This document shows positions 53,328 to 64,000 of a stretch of 64,000 bases of DNA, in pieces; positions within the stretch are counted from its first letter, which is position 1, and each line of letters begins with the position of its first letter. This stretch comes from Mortierella sp. BCC40632 (Eukaryota; Mortierellomycota; Mortierellomycetes; Mortierellales; Mortierellaceae). The position numbers and the translations under genes were made by a program. Location: contig WAEK01000007.1 in the NCBI GenBank assembly GCA_011634665.1, positions 117,001 to 181,000 on the forward strand, read 5' to 3'. The notes beneath the pieces were generated by a model. That model was given only the letters and a program-made list of their open reading frames with translations. It did no database searches and was not told the origin of the DNA.

Positions 53328-56300
53328 CTACATTCGTTGCTCTTCCAGCATGACCCATTCTCCATCCATGGCAGTGTTGCTTCGCTGGAGCGGTTGTTGA
53401 TGCTGGCTCTGTGTACACAGGGCTCGAGGATGAAGATCCCGTGTTACCTGTGTTGACCTTGGGTTCAATCCCAGTGCTGCTCCATTATTAGTAAACCCAA
53501 TACTGCTCAATTCTGGACCTAAGAAACTATCCTGTCGTTTCCTTGCTCTCCACTCTAGTGGTGAACCCTCTTGACCCACAGACTGCTGAGCCGTCTTTCC
53601 ATTAAACAGATCCATAGCCTGAGTAGAATCCTCAGGAAAGACGGTTTTGGTATCAACTGTAGTAGCATCAGCACTGTCAGCGATTTTCTTGTCCAATCCC
53701 TCCCCTGATCTTTTGTAGCGACCCAAAAATCGGCGAAATCTTAGACCGGCGTTCTGTCTTGAGGTCTGCTTACTCTTTCCTTTCTCCCTTTCACCACTTT
53801 CTTTCTCCACTGAATTGACACCCACGGCGCTAGTACCAGCAGCAGTAGTGATTGTCGAAGGTAGCGGCTGCGAGTGTGAACGTGGGCGACTCTGCAATGG
53901 TAATTCAGATTCTGAGCAAAAGGACGAACAGCTCTCTAGCTCACAATACTCGTCCTCATCAGATGGGCTCAAACTATCGATATCCAGACCTTCGTCCAGC
54001 TCTGAATCCACACCCTCATTAGCAATCCTCGTCATATACTTGGAACGCTGCACCGCGAGTTTGATCGTCAGGGGCACACTTGGGATAGCCGCTCGGAGAA
54101 GAATCTTGAATAAAAAGACGACATGTTCAAAGACAAGGATGAATCCTAGGCGTGCTGCCAGCAGTTCACCTTCATTTCGTGCGTGCAGGACTCCATCAAA
54201 GAGGTTCTGCTTGATCCAGAGAGAGCTGAACGCAATGATTGCTGCATTGGTGATCACAGAGGTGAACGAAATAAACTCCATTATCTTCTCCCACATTCCT
54301 GTCAGACCATCCGGAAAAGATGCCCAATAGAGTAGAGTAAAAAAAAAGAGTGAGAGAGAGAGAGCAGTCATGAGTGAGGTGCTTTGTTCTGGACCAACAC
54401 AATTGATAGGCACTCGCCAAGGTTCTTTCAGTATAGATCTAGACGTTACCAATGTCTTGGGCTCGGAGAGCAATTGGCCGTCGGTACTGAGTCGAGAGTC
54501 TAAAGGCCTCCATACGAATGTCAATCCAATTGTTGATTAACGCAAATGCTGGCGCCACTGGGAATGAGGTGACGAATAGCGTACAAAAGCCAAACTGAAT
54601 GACTAGATCCCAGAGAGAAAGAAAAGATGGAGTTTAGGCATGCGAGGTGAGTACAGAAGTTTAACCGAAAGATGAAAAGGATATCTTGGTTCTCCCACTC
54701 CACTCTGCTGAAATCGTACCAGTCTTGCGATAGCATTTCAAGATTCTACCCTCGTAGCTTGGGAGGTCGTCATCCTTGACCCACTGGGGGGCCCTTTCCC
54801 GTTCTCGGGTCTCAAGGTACTCGCGTCGTTTAAGTGCTTTCTCTGCCAATATCTTTTTCCGGTTCCAGGTCCGGTTGATCCACCTATAGCATTAAAAAAA
54901 AAAAGTTAGAGTACATTGGATCAAGTTTCTCTTTGTTTGTCGAGGAGGCAAGTCTTTAGCTTTCCACTCTTTTCCTGCTTCCGACAGATGTTCAGTCACT
55001 CTAAATGGGGCCATACGGGAAAAACATTTCATAAAGTCCATTCAGGAATTGCTTGCCGATAAAGACAACCGCCAACTGGACGGTCAGTTCAGTGATACAG
55101 GCATCATATAAACATGCATCCTGCAAGTCTGGTCGGTCCTTGAACACTTTACTACCAAGCTAAAAAAAATAAAAGAGCCCTTCCCCAAGCCCAAATAGTT
55201 AGGAATCTGATTCAACTGTCGTAGGCTCAGCCATGGCGAGTGGAAGTGGAATCTTACAGGTGCCTTGAAAAACGCGTAGTAGAATAGTGTGGAGTACATA
55301 TTTGTAAAGTCGAACAGGTACCGCTTTATAATGAGAGAGTCTAAAGTCATTGAATAGACAATTTTGAGTTAGGGCTAGTATTTCTGGTGGCTATTCCCTT
55401 CGTCTTATTTAGGTTATTGGAAGTACTTCCTACCTTCATATGCATCCGTGTACTTGTGATTTTCCTTGTCAGTTAGCCATTCAGCCAGGCGGCACCATAT
55501 CTGCCAAAAAATGAACGGCGGAGGTTAGAATGCCAGAATGGCAGGTGGGTGAGTTCTTCCAAAAGAACAAGCTGCGCATGAGGAATACTTACCTCGCCAA
55601 GTATGATAATAATAATTAGATTCAGTATGGCGGTTGCCAGCACACTAAGATATGGGCCTCCGACGTGGTAGCTACACCATGTCTTGAAAATCATCAGACA
55701 CGCCACTGAGCCTATGACAACTGCAACCTACCATTCCCCACCTCCATAAGACGATTAGCCACTTTTGTTTCCTGGCACAAATGTGACTTTGTAGAGGGAC
55801 AAAAGAAAAGGGGGGAGGGGGAGGGGAGGTTCTTACAGCCAGAAGAACAGCAATAGAACTTGCGAATATTCGGAGTGCTTTCCAGTACAAAGGGTAGTAA
55901 AGCTCTTGTTTGCCCGTGACGGCAGAATAGCGAACCCTAGTCGGTCGGAATTCTGTCCTTGGGAGCTCCACTCTCTCATAATCATTCATGTTCCATCGGA
56001 AGGCGTAATATTGATTAGAACGTTTCCAGAACTCGATATAGACGGTAGACCATATTGACATGAATAAGGCGAATGGCATAGTCAGAGCATTGTCAAAAAT
56101 GGCGAAGAGTGTATTTGGAGTCGCATCCAGCTTTTTCAGCCTTAAGGAAGTTGGAATGACGCCCGCATTTTGGTGAAGCAAGTAGAGAAAGAGCGTCAGA
56201 GGTCTAAGAGGAGGCAGGGATATTTTGTGGGATTGCAAAATGTCAAGAGGCGTTGTGACGGCTACCTTGCAGCGTTAATGATCCCAAAGACAAAGACACC

Positions 56301-57205
56301 AACTCCAACGACGGCAGGGATAGTTAGCCACTTTGTGTAGTGACCTAGCCATGCAAAATATATTCCGATCCGCTCTCCATAGTAGGCATTGACAAGGTCG
56401 AGTGGCTGACCCCGCCAAAATCGCTTCGCCCAGTTAACCCGAAGCTGAGCTCGGTCATTGACTTCCCGCCTTGGCATATGGTGGGTCTTTGAAGATCCAT
56501 CATGCAAGGCATACCTAATGTTCCCCGGGCGGATAAAACGAATTTTCAGAGTCAGCATCTTGGATAGCTTTTGAAATTATAAAAGTACAAGGGTTGGAGG
56601 AAGGTGGCTGATATCTCTAGAACCGTACAATTTCGAGTAGGCACCGTGTTGGAGTGCAGAGCGAAGACCCATCTTACGTCCAAGTGAGTTGTTTCTGCAC
56701 TCTGTTCGCATCATGATGCTGTTGACCTTGAGTAGTAAAATAAATAAATAAATAGGCAAGATCAGAGGGAGCGATGGCAATCGATTAATGTATGTGCAGC
56801 AAGTAGCCTTTGTAAGCAATAATAACAGCAACAACACTTACCAAATATCCGCGACGACTTGTCTGGAAGAATCCAGGTCTGCCATCCGAGCCAGAGTGAG
56901 ACGATACATGAGAACCATCTCTTCGAGTTGCACCCGCATGACGCACGACATCACTCCACCTTCGACCTGGCTCTGCCAGATGGAAATCCGTCAGCCGTGC
57001 CTTCTTAAAGAGTACCGCCTCTCTCCGTTGTTCCAGTCCTGGTTGTTTTAGACATGGAAGTAGCCTTGTCAGGTGAGGAAACATCCTTGATGCGTAAGGG
57101 ATCGAGGGCAGGATTGTACTCTGGTCAACAATTTTTTTTTTTTTTTTTGTAGAGGACGCCAGCTTTAGTCAATGCAGTCATATCGGGATGATCGGATGAT
57201 CGATA

Positions 57206-57242
<37 letters not shown>

Positions 57243-59218
57243 AAATATAACGTACTGCAAGATCGGCTTTGCACATCGTCTTTTGCGCCTCATCTTCAAG
57301 TCTCCAGAACGGCGCAATCACTTTCACATACACTGCGTCTGAATTGATCGACTTCTCAAGCTCAAGAAATAGTCCCTCTTTTAAAAGTGCCAGTTGAAAG
57401 TCCCGTCGACGTAGTTGCGTCTTCCACTCTCGTAGCTTGGCCTTGGTTGGTCGACCTTTTTTCTTTTTCTTTTTCTTCTGTAGTGGTCCGTTTCCAGACG
57501 GTGCCTCTCCTTCATCAGGCACTGCCTGCCATTGTGAGTCAGTTTGAGGAGGCGATGTTTGTGTATTCTGTGGGATAACATTGGTCCTGCCATCAATCGT
57601 TATCCCCATGACCAGTTCCTGAGGTGGTACGCATTCTTCTGCGACCGTAGATGATTGAGTACTCGGAAACAAGTCCGTGGAGCAATCAATCGGTTTCAAG
57701 TACTGGAGTGTAGCAGGCCTCTCTACTGAATGAGTGATCGTCGAAGGCGATATAGCCACTGAAACGTGGTCTTGGTTGCAGTGCTGCATGCTGCTCATGG
57801 ATGGACCGCAGTGCTGCTCGGGTCGAGGTGAAGACTGGTTAGACTTGGAGGCTGATCGGAGTGAGAGCGCTCTCGAAAGAAGTCGTGATGGCGAATGCTT
57901 CAGCCGAGTCAGCCTGGAAGGAGACCCCAGGTCAAGAGCAGATGGACACGTGGCCGAGCACGACGAAGGTGATCCAGGTGGTAGAGGCGATCCAGGTGGT
58001 GGCTGTAGACTAGAGGCGGGCTTTTCCAGTTCAGAGATATGCCTACATGCGGTGTTATTGATGCAACACGTGTCGAAAGAATGGCGTCTTCCAGGAATCT
58101 GTGGGTATTGAGTAGTGCTGTTCTTGGCATGGTAGTCAAAGATCGGGGCTAGGTTCTCGTGCGAGGCGTTGTACTTGAGAATGGCATCAAAGGCTTCAGT
58201 AGAATAAACTAGGTTCGCCAGCGCATCTGCTCCTCGAGCAGTAGCTGTCGCGTGAAATCAGATGAAATGACATCCTGGTTAGCAAAGAGGGCAGGTTGGT
58301 GGACATTTTAACGCGCCCTCATGGTATGCAAGTGGTTCGCTAATTACCAAAAGCATCGATGGCATCATCAACCCAAAGAGTTGGGTGTGCTTCCTTCCAT
58401 TTCTGAATGGCATCGAACAGATCGGCGTCCGACTGGAAAAGCAGGTGTACAACACGGTAGCTGCTCATGTGTCGCGATATTACTTTGACATTCTGTTGGT
58501 TTGTCAAATCATCGGTTGCTATTCTAGCTACATCAGAGGGCGAGCCTGTACCCGTTGGACGAAAAGATGAGGGCGATTGCAAATGTCTATGCGAACCTCT
58601 TCCGGAATGCAGAGATGATAAGGGTGTGGTAGGCGAAAGTGGAGAGGATGGGCTAGGTGCGTGACGCCGATGTGTCGACCCATGGCGGTGGATATTGGGT
58701 GAAAGTTGGTTGCTCTCGTACCTCCTTCTTAAGCTTTTGCTCCGTTGACCTTGGTGAGGATCCATGTCAGGAAGAGTAGCCGTCTGAGATCCGGAGCCTG
58801 CATTCTGTGGGATTGGAACTAGTTGAGGCATAGATGCAGACGACAGGCGATTTGCTTTTCTGATAGCTCTCAGTCGCGCTGCTTCTTCTTTACTGACCCT
58901 GAGCGAGCGTCTTGAAGGCGAGATCGACTCTAATGATCCATGGGGACGAGGGTTATGGTGGTGGGCGTGATGGTGGTGGCGAGGCAGGCAAGCGGCCTGA
59001 CTTGGCTCCCCAAGATTGCCTAGCTGGACTGGCGGCTGTCGCACAGAGGTCTTGTGCGCATGATCAAAGTGTTCATTCCGCTGCTGTGCAGATACTACAG
59101 ATACTGATGGCTGGCCTTTGGCCGTAGATGGCGTTTCCTCCGGCTCGTCTTTGACCATGGAGTCTGCAGATCCAATGGAAGCTTGTGTCCGGAGAAGACT
59201 CGGAGATACAGGCCGCAT
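53328..59218 (-). CDS. TMEM16/anoctamin family membrane protein
   Basis: A large multi-exon gene. Clear exons: 58348-59218, 57256-58244, 56842-57120, about 56630-56740, 56266 to about 56550, 55837-56203, 55593-55727, about 55438-55500, about 55256-55345, about 55023-55161, about 54740-54890, about 54450-54605 and 53328 to about 54326. The first 600 residues are Ser/Pro/His-rich with no membrane segment, then a cytosolic dimerisation region. Anoctamin hallmarks follow: LVNAYYGERIGIYFAWLGHY, WSTVYIEFWKRSNQYYAFRW, YSTLFYYAFFKAP, ELTVQLAVVFIGKQFLNGLY, IQFGFCTLFVTSFPVAPAFA and MEFISFTSVITNAAIIAF. The C-terminus is a long acidic/Ser-rich tail. The family are calcium-activated lipid scramblases or channels; yeast Ist2 tethers ER to plasma membrane. 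The start at 59218 and the junctions near 54660-54745 and 56560-56630 are uncertain. A (CAA)n run (57204-57242) lies in an intron. Confidence 0.88.
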
Positions 59219-59689
59219 GCAGGCCGCAGCGACGAAACGCGTCTATCAGGGTGTCTGATGCAGGAAGTCCGACGGGTAGAGGACGGGGTGCAGGGCTAGA
59301 CTAAGTGGGAGGCGGTGGAACACAGGACGAGGAGAAAGAGGAGGAGGAGGCAGACTCGATGGACGTGAATGAGGAGAAATGGGGCATGAGCAGGACATTT
59401 TGGTGATGGATCCATTACAAGAATGAACCAACTAAGAATGACGACGGAGCAGGACGGCTTCTTGGAAAGTGTCATGTCCTGTCAGGAGACAGTATCCAGG
59501 AGAAGGAAGGAGGCAACAACACCGCACCAGCAACACTGCAGCCAGGAGGAAGGAGTGGAATGGACCATTGACTCCTGATGCATTAAACAATGTGAATGTA
59601 GATGCGATCTGGATGCGATCTGGATGCAACCCATTCTGCATTGGATCTTTTGGGCTTTTCAAGGCCAAGTGTTCACAACCGGTGCGCGC

Positions 59690-59731
<42 letters not shown>

Positions 59732-60828
59732 CACAGCCTCTCTTTTCATTATCCCTTCATTCCACGACGACAGCGACAGCGACCGCGTGTCGGGCAGGAC
59801 CGGGTCCTGCAGCGCGTGGACGTCTGGTATGACGGGCGTGGACGGGCCGTGCAGGCCACGGGGCCAGGGGTTTTGTTAGACTGGATCGTCGTCTGTTAGA
59901 GCCATTGGCCAAGCAAGGCCAGGTTTCAGAGACGGCTGGCCACGGGCTCGCTAGTGCTTACGCAATGGCGCTGCGAGAGAAGGAGAGAGAGAGAACGAGA
60001 AAAGAAAAGAGAGAGAGAGAGAGACGGACGTACCCCCAAGCCTGCTGGACATTTTCAATGAATGGGCCGTGCGCCTGACGAAAAGTCCTTTGTTCTTGGG
60101 CCCGGCTGTTCTGTGGCTCTCGTCTTGTCTTGGCATTCCTTGCCTTGCTGCTGCACAGCGTCTGGCCCCTCTCCACAGGCACCCTGGTTTGCAGATCGAG
60201 CTTCTGTCATGCAAAAAGGCGAGTCCAGGTAGAGGAGAACAAACTAGGCGGGTTGACCGAGAGAGCATCCCCAGGTGGTGTGTTGTGGTGCGTTGTTTGC
60301 GTGGTTTGTGCCACACTGGTTTGTACACAACACACATGGCAGCTCCAGGCCATGCGTTGGCCCATGGGGGTACTTTGGGACAGCAAACATTAACCGAAGC
60401 AATAGAAGCGTTGTGCTGCGCGAGCAGCGTGTGGAGTGAGCGGACTTGTTTGGCATGTCTCGACTCTCTCTGTGTGTCGTCTCTCACTCACTCACTCACT
60501 CACTCCTCGCTCGCTCTCTCTCTTGCCACTTCTTGATATATATCTCGCTACCCCAAGATTCGCTCTCGACTTGACGCTCCATCCCTTTTCCATCGCTGTC
60601 TTTTCCTTCCATCTGTATCCACATCTGCATTCAGTTCTGTATCCACATCTGCATCCATTTCTGCATCCATTTCTGCATCCGCATCTCTGAGCCGTCTGCT
60701 CTCATTGTTCGATGCTCTAAGGACCGCAAGTCCGAGTCCCCCCCCTCCCTCCCTCTTTCTCTCTCTCTCTCCTTCTCTCTCTCTCTCTCTCCTCTCTCCC
60801 CACATACCCCTTCCCCCTTTCCTTCACC
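59219..60828. promoter_or_regulatory. Divergent promoter region, TMEM16 gene and methyltransferase
   Basis: About 1.6 kb with no recognisable gene. It contains a 38-base A tract (59692-59729), GA runs (59976-60026), a CACT run (60486-60505), CATCTGCAT-type repeats (60621-60686) and CT runs (60750-60795) just before the methyltransferase ATG. Frames of 60-180 codons here are low-complexity. Confidence 0.5.
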
Positions 60829-63630
60829 ATGGGCAATGTCTCGAGTGCAGACCACGACAGGCTCAACGAGCTCCTCACGCGCAGAGCAAAGAAGAAGATC
60901 GTCCACTCTAGCAAACAGAAGCAGAAGCAGCAACAACCTGAACAGCAGCAGCACCAACAACACCATCCACAGCAGTCCTCCGGTGGATCGTCCTTCTTTA
61001 CCCATCGTCAAAAGGCCGCCTCGACTCCGTCAAAGACTCCCCAGCCGTTGTTGAGTGATGAGCTTTCGCCAGCACCTCCCTCGCAAGAAGAGTTCTACTC
61101 GCGTGCAACCGTTTATTCTCCACTCACCCCAACCTCTCCCACAACGTCCTTGTCCCCGGCCTTGGTTGCCCAGCCAGGTAGCGACTCGCACAAGCTCAAA
61201 CCTCCGGGAACCGTGTTCAATGGCCCTGCTTCTTCCCAGGATGCATCGATCTACATGTCTCGGCCTCCACCCGACGATCGTTATCTCTCATCCGCTAGCC
61301 ATGACACTCCTGACAACTATGCACAAAGTCAACGAACACAACAACAACAACAGCAGCAGCAACAGCAGCAACAGCAGCAACAGCAGCCTCTGACGGATTT
61401 ACATCTCCTTGGAACCTCACCTGAAGCGAAAGACTGGCTCAAGCAAAAGCCAACTCGGTCAACGGCCCATCTGATTCATCAGTACAACTTCCAGAGCCAC
61501 CAGTACTACCAGGCGCCTGGGAGTATTAAGATCAATGCCGGAACTGGGCGCACTTCGTCCACATTTACGCATGCGCCATTACTTGTTCGCGCCAGTTCTC
61601 TCACCAACGGCACAAGCACTGGCCAAGCTGCTTCTGTCAACACCAGCCCAGCCTCGAGTCCTGGCCTGCCAAAGCCCAGACCTAATTCGATCATTGCTGC
61701 TACTGCTACCGCGACAGAGCCAACCGAGCCGGTCATCCAAAAAGCTGACACTCTGGGCCAAGGCACCATGTCCAAGGACTCAAGTGAAAGAAAAGTCCGT
61801 GTAGATGAGACTCAAGTGCCACCGTCAGGGCCCGAACATTTTGATGGGCATTTCTATGGCCATGGTCATGGCACTTCGTCGACCCACACCCAGCCTCATC
61901 CGCTTCATATTCGACTCTTGTCCAAGAAGGAGCCTCGGACCGGGCGGCTGGTCATGTCTCGCTCGAAACTCAACTCTCCTTCCGTCTCATCACTCTCTTC
62001 GGCTGTCTCGAGTTCATCCTCGCGTCAGTCAGTGTCCACACCAGGCTCGCCTATGGACATGGGCCCCCTGGAGCCACCAGTTGTCTGCGACTGGCAACCA
62101 CACGACACCGAGCCATTTGGGCTTGGCTCGCCTCGAAAAATGCGGCCTAGCTCGACTCTCTCCTCACTCCGTTCGCTACTTGGCAATCACCCCCAGGGCC
62201 TGTCGCTGGCCGAGTCCCTGGAAGAGGACTCGTACGGAGAAGGAGGAGACGACCTCGATGACACCGACTCAGTCTCCGAGCATGAGAGCTACAATTCAGA
62301 CTCTGTTCTAGGCAAGGGAGCCAACCTTGTTAATGCAGGCCGGGGCTCGTACCCACTCAATCGTGTTCAGAGGCCCTTACACACTGATCATCGTCGTCGG
62401 CCACCACCTCGGTTCGAATGGATGGCTGAGAGAGAGCGGTTTTGCACAACGACTCTTTCGACTATTGCTCTGGATATCCAGGACAGGTACCGGGCGTTAG
62501 TGCATGGGGATTATTTTGCCACAACAAGAGTTCCATATTTTGTGGGACGATTAACAGAAATGATCCATTCTAACCTGTCTCTGAGCTTACTTCACATCCA
62601 CTCTAGCCAAAAAGGTCAACATGCACTGTGGAAGTACATTGGCGGAGGAAATGTACATGCGCCGCTTGACAGCGACATTGGTCGGATCCTAGACTCTGGC
62701 TGTGGTTTGGGCGAGTGGACTATGGTAAGGGCATGCGCGAGAGGTTGGGGCATGGGAATAGCTCGCTCGCTCACTCTACAATGTAAAAAAGTTTCGCCAT
62801 GCGAGACTCGTATCACACGAGAGCCAGTGCACTCGCTATTCTCTCTATTGCACCTTTGGTATTTGTGCTCCCACCCCACTCCAATCGTCTCTTTCTCCAA
62901 TTCATTTGCCCTAGTTGACTAACTGCACGATATCATTTTCCCCCCTTTCTTTGGATCATGATAGGATATGGCCACTCTTTATCCGAATGCAACCATCTAT
63001 GGAGCGGATATCAACCCAGAACTTTTTCCTGGTCCTCAACAGCGCGTGCCGAGTAACTGCCTGTTTACCCAAGCCAACATCCTGACTCGACTCTTGTTCC
63101 CTGACGGTTACTTTGACTTTGTTTATCAGCGCTTCCTCTTCCTTGGACTCACCGTCGATGACTGGCCCGTGGCCCTGCGCGAGCTAAAGCGGGTGTTGAG
63201 ACCTGGAGGATGGATCGAGCTGTTCGAGCCACGCATGCGTGTGCATCGTGCTGGACCTCGTACACGCGAGGTCATGCGCTGGGTCTCACGGCTGCTGCAG
63301 GAGGAGCGGGGCCTTGACTTTGATTTTGCGGGTGAGAAGATGAAGCACTTGTGCGAGTCGGACGAGATTGGTTTTCGCAATGTAACATTGGAGCGGCTTT
63401 CAATCCCTGTAGGTCGTTGGGGAGGTCGCGTAGGCGAAGCCATGGCAGAGAATATGGTACTCATGTTCCAGAGTCTACAATCGGCATTGTTAGAACATGA
63501 GGGGACCCAGCCGCGCGACATTGCGGCAATGAAGGCATTTGATGCGATGGTCCAGAGCTGGATCCGAGAGTGTGAAGCAAACCAGAGTTACATTGACTAT
63601 TATATTCTCGTTGCTCAGCGGGCGTCTTAG
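60829..63630 (+). CDS. SAM-dependent methyltransferase with N-myristoylation signal and polyQ
   Basis: The protein starts MGNVSSAD, with Gly2 and Ser6 as in N-myristoylation signals, so it is probably membrane-tethered. Residues up to about 520 are disordered (Ser/Pro/Gln) with a glutamine tract (about 61338-61387). The C-terminal class I methyltransferase has FEWMAERERF, motif I ILDSGCGLGEWTM split by an intron (62725-62964), motif II acidic residue in IYGADINPE, FPDGYFDFVYQRFLF and LKRVLRPGGWIELFEP. Exons are 60829-62486, 62607-62724 and 62965-63630. The 62487-62606 intron is 120 bp and in frame, so it reads through without a stop, but removing it gives DIQD-SQKGQHALWKYIGGGN, the usual family pattern. 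About 813 residues. Fungal relatives are often called UMTA/LaeA-like; the substrate is unknown. Confidence 0.85.
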
Positions 63631-64000
63631 GAAAGTGAGCTGGATGCTTCGAGATGGCGAGCCTTAATTAGGAGACAGAAATTGTACAATAGTGAATACG
63701 GCAGAACAAATGACATCTCGCCAGCGATGGCGAGATGCCATTTCCGAGTCATCTTTTCCAACCACACTTGGACTAATTCGGGTCACTGGCAGGGGCCAAT
63801 CTAGGAGTTTTGAGGATCGATCTGGCTTGTGTTCTTTTGTTCCAATACCCTATTCACTCTCTTTCTCATTCTCTTTTGCTTCAAAGGAAGGCGGGGGGGG
63901 GGAGAGCGAGTTTGTTTTTTTGAGATTTTGGTCGATTGTGTTCAATGGCCATCGGCTCTGAGTGCTCTCGCTGTTGACTTTCTAGCCAAGGGCAGAAGGA
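63631..64000. other. 3' flank of methyltransferase gene
   Basis: No gene is seen. It contains a short inverted pair GACATCTCGCCAGC / GCGAGATGCCA (63710-63742), which could form a hairpin, and a G run near 63891-63902. Confidence 0.4.

Noticed and set aside
53815..54330. Plus-strand frame of 171 codons
   Set aside because: Shadow of the last TMEM16 exon, whose minus-strand translation carries the conserved anoctamin segments.
59951..60536. Overlapping frames of 155 and 178 codons upstream of the methyltransferase
   Set aside because: They overlap on opposite strands, start or end in GA and CACT runs and have no recognisable domain.

Overview
The window is nuclear DNA of a filamentous fungus. 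Protein genes have short GT-AG introns with fungal donors (GTAAGT, GTATGT) and in one place a perfect TACTAAC branch site. Two eukaryotic tRNA genes are present, and the orthologues are fungal or opisthokont (ATG3, cyclase-associated protein/Srv2, GID-complex MAEA/Fyv10, PIG-Y, EHD ATPase, TMEM16). The F-box protein, the Tad-like LINEs and the many long A/T homopolymers suggest an early-diverging lineage such as Mortierellomycota or Mucoromycota. That placement is inference; no marker here fixes the genus.

Layout. 0.4-20.5 kb is a gene-dense euchromatic block: ATG3 (-), a mitochondrial PPR protein (-), PIG-Y (+), an EHD-type dynamin-like ATPase (-), a monoacylglycerol-lipase-like protein that has lost its catalytic serine (+), a one-domain ER protein disulfide isomerase with a KDEL tail (-), and MAEA/Fyv10 (+). 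20.6-37.6 kb is a repeat island: serial 5'-truncated LINE ends, then three LINEs nested inside one another (A holds B, B holds C), each with its own intact target-site duplication, ending about 100 bp upstream of a tRNA-Leu gene. A small MITE-like element and decayed LINE and MULE remnants lie just beyond the tRNA. 37.7-43.3 kb holds an F-box protein (+) and the CAP/Srv2 gene (-). 44.2-52.0 kb holds a tRNA-Ile gene and, 66 bp past it, a complete 7.7-kb Mutator-like element (MULE). 53.3-63.6 kb holds a large TMEM16/anoctamin gene (-) and a divergent, probably N-myristoylated SAM-dependent methyltransferase (+).

The most interesting object is the MULE (44314-51998). It has 128-bp terminal inverted repeats about 97% identical, a perfect 10-bp target duplication, and a gene that reads from an intact Ulp1-type (C48) SUMO-protease domain through an acidic linker into a zinc-binding DNA-binding region, a DDE transposase and a SWIM finger. 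It also carries a spliced second gene (zinc-binding plus helical), two adjacent perfect hairpins and a roughly 0.5-kb minisatellite built from hairpin-forming units. The reading frames of this element, and of the host genes ATG3 and PDI, are broken repeatedly at short A/T runs, mostly by one extra base. This points to insertion-type sequencing error at least as much as to decay, so pseudogene calls here should be made cautiously.
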